Assembly: GCA_963972255.1 (NCBI GenBank)
Contig: CAXATO010000002.1
Location: 256,877 to 320,876 of the forward strand
Source: UBA1479 sp002706405
GTDB lineage: Bacteria; Pseudomonadota; Alphaproteobacteria; Rhodospirillales; Casp-alpha2
Direction of reading: 5' to 3'
Length of the DNA: 64,000 bases
This document shows positions 42,018-51,067 of this stretch, piece after piece. Every line of letters begins with the position of its first letter. The stretch's first letter is position 1. The translations under genes and the position numbers were made by a program. The notes beneath the pieces were generated by a model that saw nothing but the letters and a program-made list of their open reading frames with translations, was not told the origin of the DNA and did no database searches.

Positions 42018-44012
42018 ATGTTAATTCTGGGCATTCATTTTGGGCACGACGCATCCGTTTCTGTCGTGCATAACGGCGTTGTAAAAAACTGCATTGAACG
42101 AGAGAGAATCACACGTGCCAAGCACGCTGTCGGAATCACCAGCAAAGAGATCGAATTGGCGCTTGAGGATTCTGGATTCAAACTAACGGACATTGATTTT
42201 TGTGCATGCACCTCTACCCAAGGCATTGAGTATCTCTTCATCGACCCGCAGGCGCTATCGTTCAAGTTGGACTTATCCGCCCCGCATGCATCGTACTGTT
42301 CATGGGGTGGCACCCTTGATGAGAATGACGCATCGTTAGTCGGGAAGACATATATCAAGGATACGTTCACAGCCGGCCGCGACCATCCCTACATCCGCAG
42401 GCTGTCGGATGATTTTCGCGAAAACCTTGCCGACATGGCTTACTTCCCATCCGTCGAATCCTTTTGGCACGCGCCCGGATGGGACCAGGCGAAGGGGCTG
42501 GACCGGATTGCCGAGACCGTGACCGGCGACGTGCTGTCCGACGACAACGCCGGCGGCATGCAATTGCCGATCACGGCCAATATCCTGGGGCGGGAGATTC
42601 CCGGGTTCTTGCTGTCGCATCACTATGCGCACGCGGCCTATGCCTATTACGCGTCGAACTTCGAGGACGCGGCCGTGTTTTCCCACGACGGAAGCCTGCC
42701 CACCAGGGGCTATGAATGCGGCATGTATTATTACGGTCGCGGGAACCGCCTCTACAGCGTGGCCCCGCATTACCTGTCGATCGGCAACCTGTATGAGCGC
42801 ATCGCCTTCATCCTGAACTTGGGATACGACACCGGCGCGGGAAAACTCATGGGTCTCGCCCCGTGGGGCAAGCCCGCGTTCTATGACCCGCGTTTCGTCG
42901 GCAACTGGCACGACGGCCTTCAGGCCCCCATGCCGGAAGGCACGGCGCCGGCCGACAAATACGTTCCCGACTGGATCACGGAAGACCGGCACCCGTTGCT
43001 GTACCGCTGGCTGGTCCATTGCCTGAGGACGGCCGATGCCCAGGGTTACGACCTGGAGCCGCTGGGCGACACCGACCGGATGCTGGCGCCGATAAACGTT
43101 GATCTTGCGGCGAGCACGCAGCTCCTGTTCGAGGAAATCCACCTTCGCGCGGTCGCCGCTCAACACCAGGTCCAGCAGCGGTTGGATTGTGCGACGGATA
43201 ATCTATGCCTGACCGGGGGAACCGCCCTGAGTTGCCCGACGAACACGCGCCTCTTTAACGAATCTCCCTTTACCGAGATGTTCGTTCCCCCCGCGGTCAG
43301 CGACGGCGGGCTGTCCATCGGCGCGGCATTGGCCGTGACCCACAACACCCTGGATGTGCCGCGGCCGCGCAGAACCCTCGATGCCACCGAATGCGCCTAT
43401 CTGGGCCGGGCCTACGGACCCGAGGATTTTCAGGACGCGATCGACGCGTTCCGTGACCGGATCGAGGTTCACAACACGGAGAACGCCGTCGAGGACGCCG
43501 CCCGTGCGCTGGCCGCGAACCTGGTCGTCGGCTGGTTCGACGGCCGCAGCGAAACCGGGCCGCGGGCCCTGGGCCATCGCTCCATCCTCGCCCATCCGGG
43601 GCCGAAGGAGAATTGGGAGCGGGTGAACCGCATCAAGAAGCGGGAACTTTGGCGCCCCTTCGCTCCGGTCGTCCTCGAAGAAGATGCCGCCGAATATTTC
43701 ACGAAATCGCCGATCCCCTCGCCGTTCATGCTTTTCACCGCGGACGTGAAAACACCGGACGACCTGGCGGCGATCACCCATGCGGACAACAGCGCCAGAA
43801 TACAAACGGTAACCGCGGCGGACGGCCGCTATTACGAGGTGGTGAAACGGTTCCGCGATCTGACCAGGGTTCCGGTGCTGATGAACACATCCTTCAACGG
43901 CCCGGGCGAACCCGTCGTCGAAACACCCCGTGATGCCATCGGCGCATTTCTCGCCTGTGAATTGGATGTGCTCTATTTGGCCGATCGCAAAATCGTGCAT
44001 AAGAAACAATGA
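42018..44012 (+). CDS. Carbamoyltransferase (NodU/CmcH family), first of three
   Basis: 664 residues. ILGIHFGHDASVSVV starts the ASKHA-like adenylating domain; LLSHHYAHAAYAYY and FSHDGS hold metal ligands; GYDTGAGKLMGLAPWG, LCLTGGTALSCPTNTRL and the C-terminal ETGPRALGHRSILAHP and RVPVLMNTSFNGPGEPVVETP complete the family pattern. Members transfer a carbamoyl group from carbamoyl phosphate via carbamoyl-AMP to a sugar hydroxyl. It is longer and more diverged than the next two. About the first 125 codons are low in GC and the rest high, so the gene looks like a mosaic. Confidence 0.85.
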   Translation: MLILGIHFGHDASVSVVHNGVVKNCIERERITRAKHAVGITSKEIELALEDSGFKLTDIDFCACTSTQGIEYLFIDPQALSFKLDLSAPHASYCSWGGTLDENDASLVGKTYIKDTFTAGRDHPYIRRLSDDFRENLADMAYFPSVESFWHAPGWDQAKGLDRIAETVTGDVLSDDNAGGMQLPITANILGREIPGFLLSHHYAHAAYAYYASNFEDAAVFSHDGSLPTRGYECGMYYYGRGNRLYSVAPHYLSIGNLYERIAFILNLGYDTGAGKLMGLAPWGKPAFYDPRFVGNWHDGLQAPMPEGTAPADKYVPDWITEDRHPLLYRWLVHCLRTADAQGYDLEPLGDTDRMLAPINVDLAASTQLLFEEIHLRAVAAQHQVQQRLDCATDNLCLTGGTALSCPTNTRLFNESPFTEMFVPPAVSDGGLSIGAALAVTHNTLDVPRPRRTLDATECAYLGRAYGPEDFQDAIDAFRDRIEVHNTENAVEDAARALAANLVVGWFDGRSETGPRALGHRSILAHPGPKENWERVNRIKKRELWRPFAPVVLEEDAAEYFTKSPIPSPFMLFTADVKTPDDLAAITHADNSARIQTVTAADGRYYEVVKRFRDLTRVPVLMNTSFNGPGEPVVETPRDAIGAFLACELDVLYLADRKIVHKKQ

Positions 44013-44034
44013 AACGGCTTGTAAGAGAAATTAA

Positions 44035-45663
44035 ATGATCATTCTTGGCATTCACGGAGGCTTCACCGTCGGTCAGCATGACCCCGGCGCGGCATTGATG
44101 ATCGACGGCGACCTGGTCGCCATGGTGGAGGAAGAACGCCTGCTGCGGGTCAAATCCCCCCGGGGGGCGATTCCCGTTTACGCCATTTCCGCCGTGCTGA
44201 AGGAAGCCGGCATCACGATGAAGGATGTCGACCTCGTCGCCCATCCAGGCGAAACCTACGAAGACGCGCCACCGCGGATATCCTCCTACCTGAAGCATTA
44301 TTTCGGCCATTGTCCGGAACTTCGGCTGATCAATCATCAGCTCGCCCATCTTGCCTCGGCGTTCTTCCCCTCGCCGTTCGAACGGGCCATGGTCCTTTCC
44401 TATGATGCGTACGGCGACCGGTTGAGCGCGGCCATCGGCACGGCGGATCGGGACAAGGGCATCACCGTTCTGGAAACACGGGACAACGTGAACTCCCTTG
44501 GCCAGTTCTATGCCACGATGACGTCCTACATCGGCTTCCTGCCGGGCGAGGACGAATACAAGGTCATGGGCCTCGCCCCCTACGGCGAGCCGCGATTCGA
44601 TCTATCGTTTTTTGCCTCACCCACGAATAACGGCTTCACGGTCGATACCGCGACCTACATGCGTTCGGACCCCCGGCCCAAAATCGAACAAGAACCCTTT
44701 TATTCGGATGCGCTCGTCGAAAAGCTGGGCCCGCCCCGTGAACGGGCACAGCCGATCGAACAACGCCATCGCGACATCGCGGCCTCGGCCCAACATCAAC
44801 TGCAGCTCTGCGCCAAGTCCCTGGTGGAATATCTCCACGGCCTGACGGGCAAAAAGAACCTTTGCATGGCCGGCGGCGTCGCCTTGAACTGTTCCGCCAA
44901 TTATACCCTGCAGAATCTCGACTGCGTCGACGCCCTGTTCGTTCAACCCGCCGCCTCCGACCGGGGGCTTGCCCTTGGCTGCGCCATTCAGGCTTCTTTC
45001 GAACAGGGCCTCAAACCCGGGACCATGAACCACGTTTATTACGGCCCCTCGCACGACGAAGCCGAAATGGAAGCCGCGTTCAAGCTGACGGGGCTGTCCT
45101 ATGAACGGGTTGAAAATCCGGAAATCGTCGCCGCCGAACTTCTACATCAGGGCGAGATTATCGGCTGGTATCAGGGGCGCTCGGAATTCGGCCCCCGGGC
45201 CCTCGGCAACCGGTCCATCCTGGCCGACCCCCGGCGCCAGGACATGAAGGATCTGATCAACGCCCGCGTCAAGTTCCGCGAGGAATTCAGGCCCTTCGCC
45301 CCGTCGGTTCTGGAGGAACGCGCAAGCGAGGTCTTCAAGCTCGACGGGCCGTCACCGTTCATGACCATCGCCTGCGGCGTGCAGGACGAATGGGTCGAAA
45401 AGCTGCCGGCGACCACGCATGTCAACAAGACCGCAAGAGTGCAAACCGTTAGCAAAGAATCGAACGACCTCTATTATGGCCTGATCAAGGAATTCGACCG
45501 CTTGACCGGCGTCCCGGTCGTCCTGAACACGAGCTTCAATATCAAGGGCCAGCCGATCGTGGAAACGCCGCTCGAAGCGATCTCGACCTTTTGCGGCACG
45601 GGCCTGAGCGCGTTGGTGGTCGGCCCCTTCGTGGCCAAAAAGCCCAACGCACCGACTTTCTGA
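44035..45663 (+). CDS. Carbamoyltransferase (NodU/CmcH family), second of three
   Basis: 542 residues, ATG 44035 behind AGAGA. ILGIHGGFTVGQHDPGAALM, NHQLAHLASAFFPS, GEDEYKVMGLAPYGEP, LCMAGGVALNCSANY and GPRALGNRSILADP are all present. Close in sequence and length to the third copy (shared QHD-AA, MQGRSEFGPRALGNRSILADP-type and TTHVNKTARVQTVS-type stretches). O-carbamoylation of a surface sugar is the expected reaction. Two near paralogues suggest two different hydroxyls or sugars. Confidence 0.87.
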   Translation: MIILGIHGGFTVGQHDPGAALMIDGDLVAMVEEERLLRVKSPRGAIPVYAISAVLKEAGITMKDVDLVAHPGETYEDAPPRISSYLKHYFGHCPELRLINHQLAHLASAFFPSPFERAMVLSYDAYGDRLSAAIGTADRDKGITVLETRDNVNSLGQFYATMTSYIGFLPGEDEYKVMGLAPYGEPRFDLSFFASPTNNGFTVDTATYMRSDPRPKIEQEPFYSDALVEKLGPPRERAQPIEQRHRDIAASAQHQLQLCAKSLVEYLHGLTGKKNLCMAGGVALNCSANYTLQNLDCVDALFVQPAASDRGLALGCAIQASFEQGLKPGTMNHVYYGPSHDEAEMEAAFKLTGLSYERVENPEIVAAELLHQGEIIGWYQGRSEFGPRALGNRSILADPRRQDMKDLINARVKFREEFRPFAPSVLEERASEVFKLDGPSPFMTIACGVQDEWVEKLPATTHVNKTARVQTVSKESNDLYYGLIKEFDRLTGVPVVLNTSFNIKGQPIVETPLEAISTFCGTGLSALVVGPFVAKKPNAPTF

Positions 45664-45691
45664 ACACGCATAGACGTCTGGATTTAGTTTT

Positions 45692-47302
45692 ATGAACATT
45701 ATCGGCCTCCACGGCGGCGTGACGACAATGCAGCACGACGCTGCCGCCGCCCTCATCTGCGACGGCAAGGTGGTTGCCTGCGTGGAAGAGGAACGCCTGT
45801 CACGCATCAAGCACGCCTATGGGCAAATCCCGGTCAAGGCCATCGCCGAAGTTCTGGATATCGGCGGGCTGACGGCCAAGGACATCGACCTGGTTTGCCA
45901 TTCCGGGATCGAACACAAGGACCTTCCGGTCCGGGTTGCCCATTATTTCCGGCATTTCTTCGGCCATGTGCCGGAGATCCGGATGTACAACCACCAAGAC
46001 ACCCATCTGGCGTCCACTTTCTATATGTCCGATTTCGACGAAGCGATGGTCGCGTCGTTCGATGGATTTGGCGATTGGGAAAGCGGCGCGATGGGTCTGG
46101 CGTCCGCCTCGGGAATAGATGTGCTGCAACGCTTCGGCCACGAACTGTCGCTGGGCGTGTTTTACCAGACGATGGCGTCCTACCTGGGGTTCGCCGCGTC
46201 CGGCGACGAATACAAAGTGATGGGGCTTGCGCCTTATGGAAAACCTGGCGTCGACATTTCCCGGCTGATCCGCCCGACGGACGACGGCTATTTCGTTGAT
46301 TCCGCCGTGTGGGACCGCGACCCCCCGGCCCGCTCCCATTTCGAAAACCGCTACGGGCAAATCGTCGTCGACGTGCTTGGCGAGCCGCGGCGGGCCGACG
46401 AGCCGCTGACGCAGCGCCATATGGACATCGCGCACGCCACCCAACTGGCGTTCGAAGAAGTGATGGTCCACCTGATCACAAAACTGCACGAGCAAACGGG
46501 ATCAAGGAACCTGTGCCTGAGCGGCGGGTGCGCCCTGAATTGCTTGGCGAACATGCGCATTCGCAAGCTCCCGTTCATCGAAAAAATGTTCGTTCAACCG
46601 GCGTCCACGGACCAGGGCACCGCATTAGGCGGCGCGATCATGGGAGCGCTGGAACTCGGCGCGTCGGTGGAGCCGCTGACAAGCTACTTCCTTGGACGCG
46701 CGTACGAAGAAGCTGACTACCTGGAAGCCCTGGAACTGACGGGCATGAGCTACACACGCCCCGACGACGTCGCCGAGACGGCGGCCACCCTGCTTGCCGA
46801 GGGCAAGGTCATCGCCTGGATGCAGGGGCGCTCGGAATTCGGTCCCCGAGCCCTGGGGAACAGATCCATTCTCGCGGACCCCGGTCGGGCCGAAATGAAA
46901 GACGAAGTGAACAAGAGAATTAAGTACCGCGAGGGGTTCCGTCCGTTCGCGCCCGCGGTCCTTGCCGAGCGGGCGGAAGAGGTTTTCGATATGTCCGGCC
47001 CTTCCCCTCATATGACCGTCACCTATCCCGTCCGGGAGGCGTGGAAGGATCGGTTGCCCGCGACAACCCATGTCAACGGCACGTCCCGTGTTCAAACGGT
47101 CTCGAAGGCTGACAACCCTCTTTTCTACGAGCTTATTTCACGCTTCGAGAAAAAGACGGGCCGGCCCGCGGTGATGAATACGAGCTTCAACATCAAGGGC
47201 GATGCGATGGTTGAAACGCCCCTGAACGCGATCGCGACCTTTGCCGGAACCGGGCTGGACGCGCTTATCCTCGGACCGTTCCTTCTTCAGAAGAACAAAT
47301 GA
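45692..47302 (+). CDS. Carbamoyltransferase (NodU/CmcH family), third of three
   Basis: 536 residues, ATG 45692. IIGLHGGVTTMQHDAAAALI, NHQDTHLASTFYMS, GDEYKVMGLAPYGKP, LCLSGGCALNCLANM, EFGPRALGNRSILADP and VMNTSFNIKGDAMVETP are in family order. It is a tandem relative of the preceding gene. Its stop overlaps the start of a methyltransferase by four bases. The acceptor sugar is unknown. Confidence 0.87.
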   Translation: MNIIGLHGGVTTMQHDAAAALICDGKVVACVEEERLSRIKHAYGQIPVKAIAEVLDIGGLTAKDIDLVCHSGIEHKDLPVRVAHYFRHFFGHVPEIRMYNHQDTHLASTFYMSDFDEAMVASFDGFGDWESGAMGLASASGIDVLQRFGHELSLGVFYQTMASYLGFAASGDEYKVMGLAPYGKPGVDISRLIRPTDDGYFVDSAVWDRDPPARSHFENRYGQIVVDVLGEPRRADEPLTQRHMDIAHATQLAFEEVMVHLITKLHEQTGSRNLCLSGGCALNCLANMRIRKLPFIEKMFVQPASTDQGTALGGAIMGALELGASVEPLTSYFLGRAYEEADYLEALELTGMSYTRPDDVAETAATLLAEGKVIAWMQGRSEFGPRALGNRSILADPGRAEMKDEVNKRIKYREGFRPFAPAVLAERAEEVFDMSGPSPHMTVTYPVREAWKDRLPATTHVNGTSRVQTVSKADNPLFYELISRFEKKTGRPAVMNTSFNIKGDAMVETPLNAIATFAGTGLDALILGPFLLQKNK

Positions 47303-48090
47303 ACGCCGGCTATCTAAAGTACTACGATCGCCCCTCGGCATTTGCGCCGTTCAGGTTTCTTTTCGACGGGTTGCTGTGCGGCTCCAACCTGCGCCGCGTT
47401 TCCCTGCTCAATCGCAAACGCGATTACGAACGCATTTCCGGAGATGCCGGCCTGCTCGCCCTTCACAAGAACATCAATCAACTGCTGTTGGACGCCGGGG
47501 CGAACTGGCAGGGCTACGACTACGGTGAAGGTTATTTGTATCAAGGCTGTCCGCAGGTCGGTCTGTCCGGTCTTCGCGATACGGGCGCCCGGGTCGAGGC
47601 CATGGAGCTGGCGAGCCATGTCGCCGGCCGGTCGGTTCTAGAGATCGGCTGCAACAGCGGTTTCCTGAGCCTATCGATCGCCGACGCCGCCAAGTCGGTC
47701 GTCGGGTTCGACGTCAATCCCTACCTGATCAAGATGGGCGAAGTCGTCGGCCAACACCTGGGCATCGACAACGTGAGTCTGTTGGAGTCCTCTTTCGAAT
47801 CCTTCGACAGCGACGAAAAATTCGGCGCAGTGTTGAGCTTTGCCAACCACACAACCTACGACGGCAACACCAAGCAAACCCTGTCCGAATATTTCGGCCG
47901 CTGCGCCCGCCATCTTGATGCGGACGGGATATTGCTCTTCGAATCCCACGCGCCGGGTTATGAAAAGGATCGGCTGGACGGCGTGCTCGACGTCATGGCC
48001 GAGCATTTCGATATCCAATCGAAGACGGTTCTGAACTACGGCACGTTCCTCGACGACGGTCGAACCTTCTGCGTTGCCAGGAAACGGTAG
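47299..48090 (+). CDS. SAM-dependent methyltransferase
   Basis: 263 residues, ATG 47299 overlapping the carbamoyltransferase stop. VLEIGCNSGFLSLSIAD is motif I, VGFDVNPYLIKMG motif II. The N-terminal 95 residues are helical and may recognise the acceptor. The tight coupling suggests it modifies the same sugar as the third carbamoyltransferase. Ends the carbamoylation block. Confidence 0.78.
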   Translation: MNAGYLKYYDRPSAFAPFRFLFDGLLCGSNLRRVSLLNRKRDYERISGDAGLLALHKNINQLLLDAGANWQGYDYGEGYLYQGCPQVGLSGLRDTGARVEAMELASHVAGRSVLEIGCNSGFLSLSIADAAKSVVGFDVNPYLIKMGEVVGQHLGIDNVSLLESSFESFDSDEKFGAVLSFANHTTYDGNTKQTLSEYFGRCARHLDADGILLFESHAPGYEKDRLDGVLDVMAEHFDIQSKTVLNYGTFLDDGRTFCVARKR

Positions 48091-48130
48091 TGTCGGCCGG
48101 CCCCCAACGTAAAAGCGATCGTTGACGGCA

Positions 48131-49390
48131 ATGAAGTTGCCCGGATGGCTCATCATCGGCTTGTCGCTTCTGGTCGGCCTTGCGCCGTCGGCCGTCACGG
48201 CGCAGCCGACGCAGAGCGCCGAAATGCGTTGCACCGGGGAACTGGATGCGGTCGTCGCCGCGGTGTTCGCCGCCGCCGACCAACGGACCACGCGTGATCT
48301 TTGCCGCCCCGAGGTCCAGCAGGTATCAATCCCCGCCGGCGACGGAGAGCTTATAAAAATTAATCCCGACGCTTTGCCGAAGGTCGGGGCGATCCAGTTT
48401 TATGGCCTTGCCGGGTTCTACAACGTGGTCCAGGCCTATCGCATGCGCGATGGCGAGGTCGAACCCCTGTCCTCCGTCGCACCCGACGCCCTGCGTCCAT
48501 CTGACTGGATCGTCTTGTCGGGACGTTACGATGCCCTGGTACTGCGGTCGCCGGGAGCCGAGATGTCATTCACCGGGGAAACCGTCGGGTTTTCGAGCCC
48601 GGCCGGCACCCCCTTGGTCTTCGAGGCCGTGGTCGCGCCGAAGCGGAGCCTGGCGGCCATTCACCCGGAGTGGGACAACCTCGAATTCGCCCATTTGTGG
48701 AATTGGCTTGGGGCGTTGGCCGGCCTGATCGAACAGACGATCGTCGCCCTTCACGAGATGACCGGATTGAGTTGGGGGATCACCATTCTTCTGTTCGCGG
48801 TCGCGCTGAAGATCATACTCTTGCCGACGAGCCTGCTGACCGTCCGCCTTCAGCAAAGCGTTGACCGGCATCAGAGCATCCTGGCCCCCCAATTGGCCGA
48901 GATCAAAGCCAACTACAAAGGCGAAGAGGCGCACAACCGCATCATGGCCGCCCATAAGGCCCTAGGCATCACGCCGTTTTACACGCTGAAGCCCATGCTC
49001 GTTACGGCGATCCACATTCCCATTCTGGTCGCGCTGTTCGCGGCCTTGGGTGAAATGTCGGAATTCGACGGCGTGTCCTTCCTGTGGATCGACGATCTTT
49101 CGCTGCCCGATACGGTGGGGACATTGGAGTTCGCCCTGCCCGGCTTGGGTGATCGCATCAGCCTTCTGCCCTTCGTCATGACGGCGGCGACGGTGGCATC
49201 CGCCCTTCTGGTCCGTGATCCGAGCGTGCACGCGGATGTTTTGAAAAGCCGCAAGCGGAACCTTTACTTCATGGCCGCCGGCTTTTTCCTGCTGTTTTAT
49301 CCGTTTCCGGCCGTCATGGTTTACTACTTCACATTGGCCAACATCCTTCACACGGTTTTTCAGCAATTTTCGAAACCTTCGCCGTCATGA
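48131..49390 (+). CDS. YidC/Oxa1-like membrane insertase paralogue
   Basis: 419 residues from ATG 48131 (a TTG at 48122 is in frame). A signal peptide (about 1-25, cut near VTAQ) precedes a periplasmic domain up to about residue 185. The insertase core follows: GLSWGITILLFAVALKIILLP, with Lys in place of the usual groove Arg, a cytoplasmic coiled hairpin (SVDRHQSILAPQLAEIKANYKGEEAH), ITPFYTLKPMLVTAIHIPILVALF, and two more helices. YidC inserts membrane proteins; a copy within a glycan locus, far from the usual rpmH-rnpA setting, is odd. It may insert a specific membrane protein of this locus or have taken on another function. The stop overlaps the next gene. Confidence 0.8.
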   Translation: MKLPGWLIIGLSLLVGLAPSAVTAQPTQSAEMRCTGELDAVVAAVFAAADQRTTRDLCRPEVQQVSIPAGDGELIKINPDALPKVGAIQFYGLAGFYNVVQAYRMRDGEVEPLSSVAPDALRPSDWIVLSGRYDALVLRSPGAEMSFTGETVGFSSPAGTPLVFEAVVAPKRSLAAIHPEWDNLEFAHLWNWLGALAGLIEQTIVALHEMTGLSWGITILLFAVALKIILLPTSLLTVRLQQSVDRHQSILAPQLAEIKANYKGEEAHNRIMAAHKALGITPFYTLKPMLVTAIHIPILVALFAALGEMSEFDGVSFLWIDDLSLPDTVGTLEFALPGLGDRISLLPFVMTAATVASALLVRDPSVHADVLKSRKRNLYFMAAGFFLLFYPFPAVMVYYFTLANILHTVFQQFSKPSPS

Positions 49391-50769
49391 CCGACCGCCT
49401 CACCGAAGACCAGTTGTCGGCTCATCTCGACATCCAAGAGCCCGCCGTTCCGCCGGCGGGACGGACGTTGCGGGAATTGCTCCAGACACCATCCTGGACA
49501 GAGGAACAGCAGGCGGCCGTGCGGTCACTGGCCAAAGAGATCGACATCCACGGAAAGCTCCGCCTGGAACGACCCGACCGCGACGACGCTGAACCGGTCG
49601 CCGCCGACCCGGCACCCGAAATGTGGCGGCTGGCCTACGGCGTCTTGCACAAGGCCCTACGCACCGACGAGGCGGAAAACGCGACGCCGGCGCGACGCCT
49701 GAAATGGCTGAACGTTCTGTACAAGACCGCCGACCGGCTCGACCTTGGCGCCGACACGTCCAAGACCGTACTCGCGGATTTGGACCAGCGGCTTACCGAT
49801 CAGGCCAAGGTCTGGTCGCCGGTTTCGGGCGACAACGCGGACGACGCGCCGTCCACCGGGCACGACGGACAAACCGCCGACGGCAGCACAACCATTCCCC
49901 TAACGGTGCTGTTTTACGACAGCCCCATTGCGCGGGCCTATCTTGCCACCTTGCGGGGCCTTGGACTGCGCCCGGAGCGCATCATCAACCTTGTCGCCGC
50001 CAAGGACTTGGTCACGAAAAAGCCCGTCGGCCGCTGGCTGCCGAGATCGATCCGCCGGGACTATGCCGCCCACCGGCATCGCACGAGAATTCATTATTGG
50101 CCGCAACGGTTGCAGCGCACCGCCAAGGGGACCGTTACCACCCTGCTGCATGGGATCTCACGGCAATTCGGATTTCCGGCGCAGGTCCTGGACGACGCCC
50201 ATTCGATGACGCCCCTGTCCGGATACAGCGACACCATCGACACCGTCTTGATATCCGGTCTCAAGGACGACGCCTTGGCGGCGTACCTGCGAAACCTTCC
50301 CGCCGCGACCGTCCTCTATACCGGCGGCGGCATCGTGCCCAGGGATCTGTTGGACCTGACGCATCTGCGGTTCCTGCATGTTCATCCGGGCTACCTGCCC
50401 GACATTCGCGGCGCCGATTGCACCCTGTGGTCGGCCTTGTTGCACCGCCGCCTGTCGGCCAGCTGTTTTTACATGGCGCCCGGCATCGACACCGGCGACA
50501 TCGTCGCCCGTCGATGGCTGCCGCCGTTTGCGGCCCCTCTTGCGCCCGAGCTTGAAGCGCCGAACCGATACCGCGCCATATACGGTTTTCTCGACCCCTG
50601 GGTACGCGCTTACGTGCTGAGGTCGGTCGTCACCCAGAATCGGGAATTCGGCCAAATGGCATCACGGCCGCAACGCCCGGAAGAAGGCCAGACCTTCCAT
50701 TTCATGCATCCGAAAATACAGGCCGCTGCGATCGCGGCGCTGGAGGGTGCCCCGGCACCGGGGGCCTGA
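49387..50769 (+). CDS. Formyltransferase-fold protein with long N-terminal extension
   Basis: 460 residues. About the first 175 are an uncharacterised, charged domain. The rest has the formyltransferase fold: LHVHPGYLPDIRGADCTLW and APGIDTGDIVARR. In Fmt and ArnA the catalytic set is Asn-x-His and Asp; here the His (H333) and Asp (D368) remain but the Asn is replaced by His (H331). It may N-formylate an amino sugar with formyl-tetrahydrofolate, or have changed chemistry. Coupled to the YidC-like gene by a four-base overlap. Confidence 0.68.
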   Translation: MTDRLTEDQLSAHLDIQEPAVPPAGRTLRELLQTPSWTEEQQAAVRSLAKEIDIHGKLRLERPDRDDAEPVAADPAPEMWRLAYGVLHKALRTDEAENATPARRLKWLNVLYKTADRLDLGADTSKTVLADLDQRLTDQAKVWSPVSGDNADDAPSTGHDGQTADGSTTIPLTVLFYDSPIARAYLATLRGLGLRPERIINLVAAKDLVTKKPVGRWLPRSIRRDYAAHRHRTRIHYWPQRLQRTAKGTVTTLLHGISRQFGFPAQVLDDAHSMTPLSGYSDTIDTVLISGLKDDALAAYLRNLPAATVLYTGGGIVPRDLLDLTHLRFLHVHPGYLPDIRGADCTLWSALLHRRLSASCFYMAPGIDTGDIVARRWLPPFAAPLAPELEAPNRYRAIYGFLDPWVRAYVLRSVVTQNREFGQMASRPQRPEEGQTFHFMHPKIQAAAIAALEGAPAPGA

Positions 50770-50836
50770 GTACTCGGCAAATCGCCGCCGGCGATTTTGC
50801 CGCCTTGATCTTTTCGATATCGCTAGGGGAAGTCCG

Positions 50837-51058
50837 ATGAAATTTCTTCAATTCGCATTTGTCTTAATGTTCTGCGGATTCGCCGCCCCCACCGAAGCCT
50901 TGGCCTATATCGACCCGGGTTCGGGCAGCGCGATCATGTCCTTCATTGTCGGGCTGCTGGTCGCCATTGGGCTGGCGGTGAAAACTTTCTGGTACAAGAT
51001 CACGTCGTTGTTTTCGCGCAAGCCGCGCCCGGATGATGACCACAAGCCGAACGCCTAG
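50837..51058 (+). CDS. Small membrane protein of a glycan-locus family
   Basis: 73 residues from ATG 50837, preceded by AGGGGAAG. A signal peptide or first helix (1-22, ending ALA) is followed by YIDPGSGSAIM, a second membrane helix (about 33-52), and a short basic tail FSRKPRPDDDHKPNA. Short proteins with AYIDPG(T/S)GS next to a helix are common beside surface-glycan genes; their function is unknown to me. It lies between the formyltransferase-like and the glutamine-kinase-like genes. Confidence 0.7.
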   Translation: MKFLQFAFVLMFCGFAAPTEALAYIDPGSGSAIMSFIVGLLVAIGLAVKTFWYKITSLFSRKPRPDDDHKPNA

Positions 51059-51067
51059 GTTTTTACC

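Larger units (their letters stand above)
39088..42400. other. Low-GC patch with mosaic edge inside a gene
   Basis: Composition drops clearly from about 39.1 kb and recovers near 42.4 kb. By hand count, 41701-41760 has 17 G/C of 60, 42181-42240 has 25 of 60, while 42481-42540 has 43 of 60. The recovery falls inside the carbamoyltransferase gene that starts at 42018. A smaller AT-rich patch lies at about 37780-37980. This suggests import of a cassette by recombination. Confidence 0.6.

Noticed and set aside
48083..48097. ACGGTAGTGTCGG at the end of the methyltransferase gene as a third ops-like element
   Set aside because: Only part of the core matches, and the TAG is the stop codon of the gene; chance is sufficient.
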